Assembly: GCA_013298895.1 (NCBI GenBank)
Contig: JAAFJM010000002.1
Span: 217,314 to 281,313, forward strand
Length of the DNA stretch: 64,000 nt
Reading direction: 5' to 3'
Source of the DNA: Bacteroidota bacterium
GTDB taxonomy: Bacteria > Bacteroidota > Bacteroidia > UKL13-3
In this document: positions 48,119 to 58,871 of the stretch, piece after piece
Layout: the number at the start of each line of letters is the position of its first letter
Numbering within the stretch: position 1 is the first letter of the stretch
Made by a program: the position numbers and the translations under genes
The notes under the pieces: model-generated
The model's database searches: none
The model's input: only the letters and a program-made list of their open reading frames with translations
What the model was told of the DNA's origin: nothing

Positions 48119-48149
48119 GAAACGTTCGGATTAATAACCCGAACGTTTC
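48119..48149 (-). terminator. Rho-independent terminator after PorV/PorQ-like gene
   Basis: GAAACGTTCGG ATTAATAAC CCGAACGTTTC followed on minus by TTTTTGTTTT. Confidence 0.75.
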
Positions 48150-48173
48150 AAATGATTAAACAAATATATGTAA

Positions 48174-49271
48174 TTAATTGTTATTTCCCAATGCAAGTTT
48201 GAAGCCAATGCTATGGATACCATTAAAGATAACTGTTGGCTGGTAAGCATAATCAATTGATAAAGCAGTTCCAGCATCGCTAATAGGCAAGTTAAAACCA
48301 ACACCAAAACTTAAACCATACTGAGGAGTTCTGTAATCTGATGTACTGAAATTACCTTCTTGGTGAGCATAGGCTGTACGTAACATGAACATGTTTTTAA
48401 ATGCATATTCTGTTCCTAATGAAATAATATTAGATGAAAAAGCATTGTAATTAAAATTACCATTAACCGTTAATTTATGGTCGTAGCTTTCCTCATTTTG
48501 ATCTAATCTAAAATCGTAGGCTGCACCAATATTGGCTAGGGCAGGCATATTGAAAGGTTGTGATCCAAATAATGTTTTGCGAGTAGCTCCTGTTGAAGTT
48601 ACTGTAGTATTTGCTGTTAAACCAGTACCTTGGTATGCAAAATCTGGTCCTAAATTACGAACAGCAATTCCAAATCTAAAGTCTTGCTTTTTAATTTTTT
48701 TAGCGGCATTCAAAGAGGTTTGGTATTGAACACCTGCATCTAATGTAATTCCACTTGCATTTACACTAGATGTACCTTCACTAATATATCTAACCAACAA
48801 ACCACCCGTAATTGAATTTGAAAATGTTTTTGAATAAGCTAAACCCATATTCAAAATTTGAGTAGTATAGGTACCTAAAGTCATATCAGGTGCTTCAGTT
48901 GTAGTAATTGGAATGCTTCCAATATCCCAATAACTTAACGCCAAACCAAGTACACCACCGCTTCCATTTTCACCTAATGCTTGTGCAATACCAAAATTAT
49001 TCAGATACATATCAGTACCTACCAAATAGCGTGTTTGAGATGCTTGGATTTCCATTTTCTTAACATAGGCCAATCCCCCAATATTTAAATAATATGATTC
49101 TAAACCACGCGCAGATGCGGTATTTGAACCTCCTAAACCTACACCTCTAACATAAGGATTTACTAATAGTTGAGTTGCCCCAGCTCCACCAGCCCTATCT
49201 GGGTTACCTGCATTAGCAGTAGCCAACAATCCGAAACAGGCTACCAAACTTTGTAAAATATACTTCTTCAT
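48174..49271 (-). CDS. PorV/PorQ family outer-membrane protein
   Basis: 365 aa; AGGAGATQLLVNPYVRGVGLGGSNTASARGLESYYLNIGGLAYVKKMEIQASQTRYLVG; beta-barrel C-terminus. Confidence 0.8.
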   Translation of the reverse strand: MKKYILQSLVACFGLLATANAGNPDRAGGAGATQLLVNPYVRGVGLGGSNTASARGLESYYLNIGGLAYVKKMEIQASQTRYLVGTDMYLNNFGIAQALGENGSGGVLGLALSYWDIGSIPITTTEAPDMTLGTYTTQILNMGLAYSKTFSNSITGGLLVRYISEGTSSVNASGITLDAGVQYQTSLNAAKKIKKQDFRFGIAVRNLGPDFAYQGTGLTANTTVTSTGATRKTLFGSQPFNMPALANIGAAYDFRLDQNEESYDHKLTVNGNFNYNAFSSNIISLGTEYAFKNMFMLRTAYAHQEGNFSTSDYRTPQYGLSFGVGFNLPISDAGTALSIDYAYQPTVIFNGIHSIGFKLALGNNN

Positions 49272-49301
49272 ACGAGTAATTTATTTTATTATGATTTATT
49301 A

Positions 49302-49332
49302 AATGTACCTTCAAAACAAATGAAGGTACATT
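49302..49332 (-). other. Intercistronic stem-loop between T9SS cargo gene and PorV-like gene
   Basis: AATGTACCTTC AAAACAAAT GAAGGTACATT; 11-bp perfect stem without poly-U tract on minus strand. Confidence 0.5.
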
Positions 49333-49343
49333 ATATTATTTTT

Positions 49344-52300
49344 TTAGAATGAATCGAAATCTGCTGGACGCATTACACCAAACCATTTTATAATTCTTTC
49401 ACCGATTCCTGGTGCTTCAATATGAATTAAATATACACCACTTGAAATAGGAACATTGGCATCATTACGTAAATCCCATTCGATGTAAGTTTTTGAATCA
49501 TCATCTTTAGGAATTCTTCTTACTAAGAACCCACTTTGTGTATAAATAGAAACAATACATTTCTTAGGTGTGTTAATTATTTTAACTTTATTATCCAATG
49601 CATTTCCTGGATCTTCATAACCACTGTAAGCATAATATGGATTTGGTGATACGTTAACCATATCCATTGCCTTATTTGCAGCTTTACTATTATTTATCTT
49701 AGGGGCTATACTACTGGTATTGAACTCGTATAAAGGCTGACCACCGTTAACTAAAGGTGTATCAACATTAGCAGTAAATTTAGCATAAGGACGCTTTACA
49801 CGAATTCTTACTGTTGCTTCATTAGGAACCAAACCATCAGCCATGCTAAGTAAATTAGAAGTTTGATTAATAACTGGAATTGTAACCCACATAAACTGTG
49901 ATAAGAAATAACGTTTTTGTAATGTAGCTGGCTCATCAGAAGGAGTAGCAACATTTAACAAAGTTTTATAGGTAGCACCTTCATCATATCTTGGACCTCT
50001 GAACAATACATTATTACCAACTTTAAGTTCTTTAGCACCCATAATATAAACATGATGTTTACCACCGAAGGCAGGAATGTTTCCATTTGAATTTCTATCA
50101 AACCAATTTTTTGTAGGATTCCAAATCATATCATTACCATTTTCATCAGGTAACGATGAATCTTCACCAAAACAAATATTTAATCTTTCGCCTGTTTCAA
50201 CATTGATTGCATATCCAGGAAACCAACTTAATCCAAAACTACCAGATTCCGGTTTACCATTTTTATCAACTGAAGCAGAAGCCCTTATATTTCCTTTTGA
50301 AACATTTCCAATATTTTGCTCTTTATTTTCCCCCATTTCTAAAACGATACAACGAGTCCATTTAGACTTATCATTTGTAAAAACTACATCTACACCTTGT
50401 AAAGATGATAATGGATTGTCTTCAGATACCTGATTAGTATTTGGTGTTAGGCTAATACCAGGTCCATAAGAAGCTTGCACTGATCCATTTTTAACAGCTT
50501 TGGCACATAATTCAAAAGGAGCCCAAGTGGCACCAATCATATTACTATATTGTTTTCTAGGATCAATTGCAACTTTACTACCACTGATTGACCTAAAGAA
50601 ATCATGCTCATTTAAGTTTGTGAATTCTGGTGTTCCTGTATTTCCTGACCTAATCCAGTTAAAAGAAGGTAAAGCTACAGATCCATCTGGTACGCCAGAT
50701 AACCAAGGATTGGTTGCATCAGAAAAAGTCAATGTTGCATTTACAAATCCGTTACTTAAATCAGAATTATTATTTGGATCTCCAGGAGCTGCTACTTGAT
50801 TAACACTAACAGAAAGACCCAAATCTTCAAAAATTTGCTCATTTTCTACCTCTAAATTTCTCTTTCCAAGGTATTTTAATCCAGTTTCAGTATTTATAAT
50901 GTACCATTTTGAGGTACTTCTAGCTAAAGAATCAGTAATTTTTGTGTTTACCGATGAATCATTAATAAACAACCTGAAATTAGCCAAAGGTACTTTAAAA
51001 GGATTAATTACTTTAATTGTAACAGGTCCTTGTCCTTCTATGTATTTTGGTTTTCTAGAGTAATATGGTGCAGATAATGCTTCTTCAATGGTTTGTTTAG
51101 ATAAATTTATAAAATTACCTGCATTACCAATTCCTTCAATTTTGGTTAATGCTGGACCACTTGAAAAATCAGAATTTAATTCAGTGCCTTGCTGATGTCC
51201 ATATGGTAAATGAGGGGTAGCTGAGATAATTACTGGTTTAGAACCTGCTAAATATTGTAATGCTTCTTGTGGACAATTACCAACTGCAGCATAAGGAATA
51301 ATTAAATAATGATAATTTTTGTAATTAACCAAAGTTTGATCAGACTCCACTGAGAACAAATCTTTAGTAATTTGGAAGGAGTGACGTACACCTTTATCTT
51401 CACCACTAACCATTATTTTTTTAACATTACCCAAATCAGCATCATTTACTGTATTTACAATAAAACCTATACCATCTTGAATATCACACTGAGCTACTAA
51501 TCTAATTTGATCTCTATCAGAAAAATCACTAGGAGTAGCTGGCACTTTTAATTGAAAAATTTGATACCCTTGAAATTTATATTGAGTAGAATCAGCGCAT
51601 AATCCAGCTACTTTAGCAGAAAAAGATTCTGGCTTATCAGGATTCACAATACTAAGAATTAGCTCTCTGTTCAATTCAGTAATTTTTACTGAATTGTCTT
51701 CAAATTCTGGTCCTCTAAGTATTTTAAAATTATTTTTAAATAATACAGTAGCTTTATCACTTGCTTCTTTTAGTAAATTAAATGAACCAGTAGCACCACC
51801 TGTTGTAGCACGTGCCCAAACTACACCTATAGTAACCCTATTTACAGCACCTGGTAATAACTTAAAAGAACCTGCTGTTTGTAGAAAGCGTCTATCTGCT
51901 GGTGTGTTTCCTGATGTTCTTTCTGTCCATAATGCTCTTCCTGCAGGATCAGTTGCTCCCGGAAACATATAACTTGCAGTATCAGAACCTCCTCTACCAT
52001 TGCCTCCGTATGTAATATTTTGTCCATCTTTCCAACGACCATTTAAATAATTCCAAAAATGAGATGGAAGACTTGGATTACCTTGTTGAGATTGATTATT
52101 ATCGTAATAAACAAATTTTGTTAAACCAATTTGTTTACCTTTTTCATCTAATGGCCCTTCAAAAAAGTTAACACCTACACTAGGTGGATTTAATCCATAA
52201 CCTAATATACCTTCATCATTATCATCACCATTATAACAAATACCTAAATTACGCTTAACATCACATTCTACATAATCATCCGAATAATTACCTAAATCTG

Positions 52301-53186
52301 CATCTACCCATTGTCCAAATACACAACTATCAATTGCATCCGTTCCGCGGTTAATGATTGTTGTTCTATAAAAAGTCATGTTATTAACCTCATCATTGGT
52401 AGCAAAACCAAATGCTTGCAAACGGAACTCTAAATTCAATGGTAATCCTTGGGTTTCTGAATGTATGTTTCCTTTGTCGTTATAACAAATAAACATCATT
52501 TGATCTGGTATAGAAGCCAAGCCGTTTTCACCTTGATTGAAAGTAGGATAATCTCCATCATCAGAGCTATAGTTAAAATCGTTATTTGCATCGAAGAAAG
52601 GTGCTAAAAATTTAGCTTCACCTACACCCCCATTACCTGGCCAAGTTGCTATATCAGCAGACGCTGTACCTCCATTTTGAAAATTAGCAATTTCTGAGCG
52701 TGTAACGGTCCAAACTTTATCAAATTCTTTACATCTAGCGGCCGAAATTGCTGCAGACCCGTCAATTTGCAAAGGACCTGGAAAAAAATCGTTACCCGTT
52801 TGACGATACGTTTGAGCAGCCAAGCGCAAGTTACCTTGTGTAATACCACCAATCCATAATGCACCTGAGAATAATGAATTTTTGGCAACTTGACCAGTTT
52901 GCACCTTTGGAATCTCATAACGAGCATTACTTAAATTCCACCACATATCACCACCATTTAAAATAATAGTTCTTACGTTATTAATGGAAAGTTCTTTTTG
53001 TGCTGTTGCAGGAGCACAACCTGCACCCATTTTTGACAATGGGTTAGATTTTATATTTGGTAAAACATTAGAGGAATTCCCTCCAGATTTGCCTAAACCA
53101 ATATTTTCGCGGGCTTGTAAGCTTAAACCTAATCCTAAAGCACTTAATACGAGTGTTGCTGTTTTTATATTTTTAAAGTTTAACAT
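49344..53186 (-). CDS. Large T9SS type A-like sorting-domain secreted protein
   Basis: 1280 aa; C-term VKIINTPKKCIVSIYTQSGFLVRRIPKDDDSKTYIEWDLRNDANVPISSGVYLIHIEAPGIGERIIKWFGVMRP. Confidence 0.8.
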   Translation of the reverse strand: MLNFKNIKTATLVLSALGLGLSLQARENIGLGKSGGNSSNVLPNIKSNPLSKMGAGCAPATAQKELSINNVRTIILNGGDMWWNLSNARYEIPKVQTGQVAKNSLFSGALWIGGITQGNLRLAAQTYRQTGNDFFPGPLQIDGSAAISAARCKEFDKVWTVTRSEIANFQNGGTASADIATWPGNGGVGEAKFLAPFFDANNDFNYSSDDGDYPTFNQGENGLASIPDQMMFICYNDKGNIHSETQGLPLNLEFRLQAFGFATNDEVNNMTFYRTTIINRGTDAIDSCVFGQWVDADLGNYSDDYVECDVKRNLGICYNGDDNDEGILGYGLNPPSVGVNFFEGPLDEKGKQIGLTKFVYYDNNQSQQGNPSLPSHFWNYLNGRWKDGQNITYGGNGRGGSDTASYMFPGATDPAGRALWTERTSGNTPADRRFLQTAGSFKLLPGAVNRVTIGVVWARATTGGATGSFNLLKEASDKATVLFKNNFKILRGPEFEDNSVKITELNRELILSIVNPDKPESFSAKVAGLCADSTQYKFQGYQIFQLKVPATPSDFSDRDQIRLVAQCDIQDGIGFIVNTVNDADLGNVKKIMVSGEDKGVRHSFQITKDLFSVESDQTLVNYKNYHYLIIPYAAVGNCPQEALQYLAGSKPVIISATPHLPYGHQQGTELNSDFSSGPALTKIEGIGNAGNFINLSKQTIEEALSAPYYSRKPKYIEGQGPVTIKVINPFKVPLANFRLFINDSSVNTKITDSLARSTSKWYIINTETGLKYLGKRNLEVENEQIFEDLGLSVSVNQVAAPGDPNNNSDLSNGFVNATLTFSDATNPWLSGVPDGSVALPSFNWIRSGNTGTPEFTNLNEHDFFRSISGSKVAIDPRKQYSNMIGATWAPFELCAKAVKNGSVQASYGPGISLTPNTNQVSEDNPLSSLQGVDVVFTNDKSKWTRCIVLEMGENKEQNIGNVSKGNIRASASVDKNGKPESGSFGLSWFPGYAINVETGERLNICFGEDSSLPDENGNDMIWNPTKNWFDRNSNGNIPAFGGKHHVYIMGAKELKVGNNVLFRGPRYDEGATYKTLLNVATPSDEPATLQKRYFLSQFMWVTIPVINQTSNLLSMADGLVPNEATVRIRVKRPYAKFTANVDTPLVNGGQPLYEFNTSSIAPKINNSKAANKAMDMVNVSPNPYYAYSGYEDPGNALDNKVKIINTPKKCIVSIYTQSGFLVRRIPKDDDSKTYIEWDLRNDANVPISSGVYLIHIEAPGIGERIIKWFGVMRPADFDSF

Positions 53187-53203
53187 AAAATTATTTTTAA
53201 TAA

Positions 53204-56200
53204 TTAAAACTGAACTGATACTCCAATACGAGTTAAACGCGGTAATAAAAATCTATCCGGGTTAACCATCCTTGTATTATATAAGTCAACAAATGATTGT
53301 GCATTGGTTGCAGTTCTAATTTGATCTGCAGCAAATGGCGATGATAAGTATCCATCATTGTATGCACTACCTGTATATCTAAATACTCCTGTAACATTAG
53401 CAGCATTTAATAAATTGGTCATGGTAAAGAAAACACGCATTCTGTATTCTTTAACTCTTGCTCCTGCACGCTCATTTTTTATGGTAAAATTCTTATCAAT
53501 ATTTAAATCAACGTTAAATTGTGCGGGTAAATTAGCTCCATTTGGGGTTCCTTTAATTGGACTTCTAGTAGCTGCACCACTTTGAACTCCTGAAGGAGTT
53601 GATATTAAATCTTGAGTAAAAGGACGACCTGAAAAAGCAGAGAAAATAAAGTTAAATCCTGCATTCTCTAAAATTTTCTTACCTGCTACAATAGGACCAT
53701 CATATTTTTTACCTTCCTTGTAGTGAAAATCAAAATTTGTTTTAAATGTATGGCGTGTGTCAAAATCTAAAGGAAAAATTGTTCTAGTATTTGGCAATCC
53801 TGCCTGGATTAAAGCTGTACTAGAGGCTACATTAGATCCTGTACCATCAGCAAATTGCAATTGGTAATTGGCATCTACATTTATATTACCCATATCAATT
53901 AACTTATATTCTAAACCAACTGATTTAACTGTTGAGAAATCAATATTACCTACCGTTGTATAGGTATTTGGCCAAGCTTGAATATAGCTAAATAATTGGG
54001 TCATATTTCTATTTTCACGATAAGAAGCAATAATTCCAACTGCTGAGTTTTTTCCAATTTGCTGACGGAAACCTATTTCATAATCAGTAACAGAGGTCAT
54101 TTTCAAATCTGGATTGGCAATTGTACCTGTTAATCTGTTTGATAAGTAAAAATAATCATCAATTTGTGCCACGTTACTACTTGGTCTCTGAGTTAAAATA
54201 TCATAGGTACCATAGAACTGTGAAGAAGTGCTAATAGGAAACGAGAACCATACACGAGGTAAAATTTTTACATCTGGTACATAATCTTTAAATGATTCTG
54301 CTGTAGGCGTTTTTGGATTTTTAGCATCAACTACATAAGGAATATTTTGGCTAGTTCCTGCAGCACGTTGAATAGCCGCTGGATCAGAAATTGGGTTACC
54401 ATTTTTATCATACCATTTGTTTCCATCTCTATAACCTGCCACACCATATGATGATGTTGAACTAAAATTATCTGTATTGATATATACTTTCCAATTATCC
54501 TTAACAATATCTGGAATTGCATCAGCTTTCATATTGGCTAAATTTCCCTGACGAACTTCACCTGCTGTATAAATTGGAACCATTGAATAAGGGTCGCGCA
54601 ATACCAATTGATTTGCATCAAAACGTTCAACACGAACACCAACTCTTAAAATTAAATCTTTAAATTGGAATTTATCTTGAATCCAAGCTGCCGCATAAAC
54701 AGGTTGGTATGCTGGTAAAATTCTGTTTTTGAAAAATTCATTGATACCTGGTTTACCTGTAACAACATTTCCTAAGTGATCGTATCCAAAATAACCAATA
54801 TAAGAATTACCATTATTCAATAATTCATTGGCAGAAAACATATTTAAATTATATGTTCCTGGTGAATAAGAATTTACATCCAAGAATGTTTGATCAGTAA
54901 TAGCATTTCCATTATTATCAGTAGCACCTTGACTAATTAATTTAGCTCTTAAATTTTTATCGAACTCTGATTGGTCAGCAGCTACAATTCTACGGTTAAA
55001 AGTAATAGTATCTTGAAAAACACCATTTGCGTCAAATTTAGCAGTTCCAATAGAGTCAAGACCCGAAAACTGACGATTTGCTAATAGTGGCATTAACTGC
55101 CATAAATTTCCTGCTGATAAATTATAACTACGTTGGAAACGCTGTTCATAAGTTAAACCAAATTGTAAATTGTGTTTAGCCTTTAAATTTCTTCTAGGTG
55201 CTACTGTTGCATTTGATTCTAGGTAAACAATATAGTTTTCATATAAGTTCTTTGAATAACCTGTTTGAATATCGGCCAAATTACCCCACATTCCAGAATA
55301 GATTGATATAGGATCATCACCATTACCTAAAGCTCCTAAGCCCCTAAGTGGCGAGAAATTATTAAAATTATTTGCACCGTAATAATTTAGAAACGCTTGT
55401 GTATAATTACCTCTTAAAGTATTAAAATCTGCTTTTTGAAAGCGGAAAGCAGTATCTCTAAAACCTGTTTGACGAGTATAACCTGTTAAAAACATTTTTC
55501 TACCATCTTGTAGTGTAATTGTATCAGCAGGTTGTCCGAAAGTTTTCCTAACAGTAGTATAATTAGGTGCATTATAAGTTTTAAAGCTACCTACATATCC
55601 ATATTTAAATAAATCTTCTCCATGATTGGCATCAAAAGTTTCACTTGAATTACGCTCATAACTAACACGAACAGTATAATAGGCATCCGAAATTTTTACT
55701 CCTTTTGTTATTGCGGCTTCTAATCTTGCTTTGGCAGTATCCTCTTTTTTATTGAACATTTGGGTAAACTGCAAATAAACTAATCCTCTATATCCTTGAG
55801 TAACTGAATTGTTGGTAGAATTTAATAATGAATAATAACTACTCCAATTGTTTTGTGAGAAGAACTGTGCTTGGTAACCCAATTTAAAGTTCATATTATT
55901 ACTAGGTTGATAATTAAAATTACCACTTGTATTGATATTATATGCTGCCACATTCTGGCGATAATCTACTTTTTCTAAATCACCTTTTGTCAAAAACTCC
56001 GCAGCAGGAACCAAAGTACCTAAAGCATTAGGACGCACTGGAGTTGCTTCCAATTCTTTCATTTTAGCATCTTTAACCTTGAAAACATCCACAGCTGGCA
56101 ATCCTGGATCCAAAGAATAAAAACCTCTAACTGAATTAGTAAAGCCAATTAATACTTTTTCTCTTTCCCTGTTTCCTTTGTCTTTTAACATAATTGGACC

Positions 56201-56971
56201 AGAAACGAAAGTAGTAAATTCATTGGTATGTGAATTATCTAAATAACCGTAGAAAGGAGAGGCAGTTCTGAATTCCATAAAACGAACCCAATTTTTAGTT
56301 GGAGCTTTTGTAGTAGCACTGATAGCACCACCCGTAAAATCTCCATAAGAAGCAGGAGTTCCACCTGTAATTACTTCTAAATTTTCAATTGCATTAGCAG
56401 GAATATTGATTCCTGTTACACGCACTCCATCAATGTAATAAGCAGTATTTTCAGCACGAGAACCACGAATATTTGGAGCCCCTCCACCTCTAGAATCAAC
56501 ACCACGGGAAATACCTGCAATTGCATTTAAGTTTTGTGTCCCTTGCTTATTTATGTTTTTAAAATTATTTTGATTTGGATCGTCTTTGTCAATCAATTGT
56601 ACCTTATCTCTAACCACAAGTGTTCCCAAAGTATTGGCACTACTTTGACTCAAAGAAATTGTTCTTGAGGTAATTTTGTTGTCACCTTTTACAGGAACAT
56701 CCTCTAGTTTTGCTTTTTGATAACCCGTAAATGAAACGGTAATATCATAATTACCTGATGGAATTGCTGTAAACTCAAACTCACCATCCTTATCGGTTGT
56801 TTTGGATTTTCTGATTCCTCCACCACCTTCAATGGTTACAACCGCGAAATCTATCGGCTTCTTGGTAACTCCGTCAATTACTTTACCATCTAAAACTCCC
56901 AGATTTGATTGGGCAGTAGCAATGGCAGAAAGGCCTATTAAGGCCGCTAATAATAAATATATCCTTCTCAT
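53204..56971 (-). CDS. TonB-dependent receptor with carboxypeptidase-like regulatory domain
   Basis: 1255 aa; NLGVLDGKVIDGVTKKPIDFAVVTIEGG; plug GTQNLNAIAGISRGVDSRGGGAPNIRGSRAENTAYYIDGVRV; C-term RLTRIGVSVQF. Confidence 0.9.
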   Translation of the reverse strand: MRRIYLLLAALIGLSAIATAQSNLGVLDGKVIDGVTKKPIDFAVVTIEGGGGIRKSKTTDKDGEFEFTAIPSGNYDITVSFTGYQKAKLEDVPVKGDNKITSRTISLSQSSANTLGTLVVRDKVQLIDKDDPNQNNFKNINKQGTQNLNAIAGISRGVDSRGGGAPNIRGSRAENTAYYIDGVRVTGINIPANAIENLEVITGGTPASYGDFTGGAISATTKAPTKNWVRFMEFRTASPFYGYLDNSHTNEFTTFVSGPIMLKDKGNREREKVLIGFTNSVRGFYSLDPGLPAVDVFKVKDAKMKELEATPVRPNALGTLVPAAEFLTKGDLEKVDYRQNVAAYNINTSGNFNYQPSNNMNFKLGYQAQFFSQNNWSSYYSLLNSTNNSVTQGYRGLVYLQFTQMFNKKEDTAKARLEAAITKGVKISDAYYTVRVSYERNSSETFDANHGEDLFKYGYVGSFKTYNAPNYTTVRKTFGQPADTITLQDGRKMFLTGYTRQTGFRDTAFRFQKADFNTLRGNYTQAFLNYYGANNFNNFSPLRGLGALGNGDDPISIYSGMWGNLADIQTGYSKNLYENYIVYLESNATVAPRRNLKAKHNLQFGLTYEQRFQRSYNLSAGNLWQLMPLLANRQFSGLDSIGTAKFDANGVFQDTITFNRRIVAADQSEFDKNLRAKLISQGATDNNGNAITDQTFLDVNSYSPGTYNLNMFSANELLNNGNSYIGYFGYDHLGNVVTGKPGINEFFKNRILPAYQPVYAAAWIQDKFQFKDLILRVGVRVERFDANQLVLRDPYSMVPIYTAGEVRQGNLANMKADAIPDIVKDNWKVYINTDNFSSTSSYGVAGYRDGNKWYDKNGNPISDPAAIQRAAGTSQNIPYVVDAKNPKTPTAESFKDYVPDVKILPRVWFSFPISTSSQFYGTYDILTQRPSSNVAQIDDYFYLSNRLTGTIANPDLKMTSVTDYEIGFRQQIGKNSAVGIIASYRENRNMTQLFSYIQAWPNTYTTVGNIDFSTVKSVGLEYKLIDMGNINVDANYQLQFADGTGSNVASSTALIQAGLPNTRTIFPLDFDTRHTFKTNFDFHYKEGKKYDGPIVAGKKILENAGFNFIFSAFSGRPFTQDLISTPSGVQSGAATRSPIKGTPNGANLPAQFNVDLNIDKNFTIKNERAGARVKEYRMRVFFTMTNLLNAANVTGVFRYTGSAYNDGYLSSPFAADQIRTATNAQSFVDLYNTRMVNPDRFLLPRLTRIGVSVQF

Positions 56972-57086
56972 GTAAATGTTTGTTACAAATTATTAATTGG
57001 ATTGATTTTAAGAGCGTAAATTAAATGGGTTTTCTTCAATAAATCAAACATCACCCAAAATAGCCGCTCAAGTAATTTTATTGTGC

Positions 57087-58013
57087 TTATTTTAAGTCAG
57101 TTAATTTTAAGAGTATGGATTGCGCAATTTTTTCATAGCTCTCAAAAGTCCAACCGGCAATATGCGGTGATAAAACTACTTTTTTGTTGTTTATAAGGTA
57201 GTCAAAATCTTTTTGCTGCTGGTTGCTTAGGTTATTTATTTTTTCATTTTCCAATACATCAAAACAAGCTCCCTTTATTTTCATATTATTCAGATATTCA
57301 ATTGTTTCAGACATGTTTACCACCTCTCCCCTACACATATTTAATAGGTAAATATTTTTTTTAAATTGTGTAAAAAAACTTGCATTCACCCAATTTTTAG
57401 TTTCGGAAGTTAATGGAACATGAAGCGATAAAATGTCACTTTCTTCAAAAATTTGTTCCAAAGTTGCCTCTTGCGCATTTTGGTTAGAATAATTTTCCAA
57501 ATATTTATCATATGCCAAAATTTTCACTTCAAAACCGGCTAATTTTTTGGCAAATGCTTTTCCTGTGTTTCCAAAACCAATAATTCCTACCGTTTTTCCA
57601 TTTAATTCATAACCTCTGTTGCCTTCTCTATCCCAAATTTTATTTCTTACCTCAAAATCGGCTTTGGCCAAGTTACGCATTAAACTTAAAAGCATACCCA
57701 AAGTATGCTCACCCACAGCATCGGCATTGGCTTGCCCAGCGTTAAAACAATAAATTCCTCTTTGATTGGCTAACTCCAAATCAATATTGTCTAATCCGCT
57801 GCCTGCTCGTGCTATAATTTTTAAATTTGCTGCAGCTGCAAAAATTTCTTTATCAATTAAAGTTTTGGTGCGCACCACCAAAACCTCAAAAAGAGCAATT
57901 ATTTGTAAAATTTCGTTTCTATTAATAGTAGGCAAATAAGTTACTTCATAACCAATTTTATTTAATCCTTCTGTTAATAAACTACTTACATCGTCAATAA
58001 TGAGTACTTTCAC
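57087..58013 (-). CDS. NAD-dependent D-2-hydroxyacid dehydrogenase (phosphoglycerate dehydrogenase-like)
   Basis: ARAGSGLDNIDLELANQRGIYCFNAG; VGIIGFGNTGKAFAKKLAGF; LSPHIAGWTFES. Confidence 0.88.
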   Translation of the reverse strand: MKVLIIDDVSSLLTEGLNKIGYEVTYLPTINRNEILQIIALFEVLVVRTKTLIDKEIFAAAANLKIIARAGSGLDNIDLELANQRGIYCFNAGQANADAVGEHTLGMLLSLMRNLAKADFEVRNKIWDREGNRGYELNGKTVGIIGFGNTGKAFAKKLAGFEVKILAYDKYLENYSNQNAQEATLEQIFEESDILSLHVPLTSETKNWVNASFFTQFKKNIYLLNMCRGEVVNMSETIEYLNNMKIKGACFDVLENEKINNLSNQQQKDFDYLINNKKVVLSPHIAGWTFESYEKIAQSILLKLTDLK

Positions 58014-58172
58014 TGCTGCAATAAAGTTAAATTAACAATGAAAAGAAATTGACTTAAAGCATATATCTGATAATCTACTATTTACAAAAAATGCCTGTTT
58101 GCAAATTTGTTTTAGCTAAAAATTTCTTAAAACATTTTTCCTTGAAACGCTTTATTAAATGAAACAAATAAT

Positions 58173-58802
58173 ATGATTCAACTACTTGCTTCCGATTTTG
58201 AAAAACTAGAAAAACAAAAACGTACTAATTTAATTAATTGCCTTTCGGGATTTAGGGCAGCTAACTTAATTGGCACTATTAATAATAGTGGAAAAAGTAA
58301 TCTGGCTATTTTTAACTCGGTTAATCATATTGGTGCCAATCCGCCTTTGATGGGTTTTATTCAAAGACCAGCTAGTGTAGAAAGACATACCTATGAAAAT
58401 ATAAAAAATACAGGCTGTTTTACCATTAACCATGTAAACGAAAATATTTACAAACAAGCCCATCAAACTGCTGCCCGATTTGGAGAAAATGAAAGCGAAT
58501 TTGAAAAAACTGGTCTTAACGAATTTTATTCTAATATTATTAAAGCACCTTATGTGGCTGAAAGTTTGGTAAAAATAGGTTTAACCTTTGAAGAAGAAGT
58601 TTTGATTAAATCAAATAATACCATTTTAGTAATTGGCAGAGTAGTGGAACTGATTATTAACGAAGATTTTTTAACAGAAGAATATTTACTTGATTTAAGT
58701 AAAAGCAAAAGTATTGCTGTTCAAGGTTTGGAGACTTATTACAAAGCAAAAAAAATAGCGACTTTGCCTTATGCTAAACCTGATTTGAATATTTTAACTT
58801 AA
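58173..58802 (+). CDS. Flavin reductase-like (FMN-binding split barrel) protein
   Basis: LSGFRAANLIGTINNSGKSNLAIFNSVNHIGANPPLMGFIQRP; TYENIKNTGCFTINHV. Confidence 0.8.
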   Translation: MIQLLASDFEKLEKQKRTNLINCLSGFRAANLIGTINNSGKSNLAIFNSVNHIGANPPLMGFIQRPASVERHTYENIKNTGCFTINHVNENIYKQAHQTAARFGENESEFEKTGLNEFYSNIIKAPYVAESLVKIGLTFEEEVLIKSNNTILVIGRVVELIINEDFLTEEYLLDLSKSKSIAVQGLETYYKAKKIATLPYAKPDLNILT

Positions 58803-58871
58803 CCGAAAATATTTGCCTGCACAATTTGAGTTAATTACTCTTATTTTTTTTAGCTAATATCGAAGCCAAAT

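Noticed and set aside
50077-54522. Short ORFs within the T9SS cargo and TonB-receptor genes
   Set aside because: Alternative or antisense frames of long intact genes.
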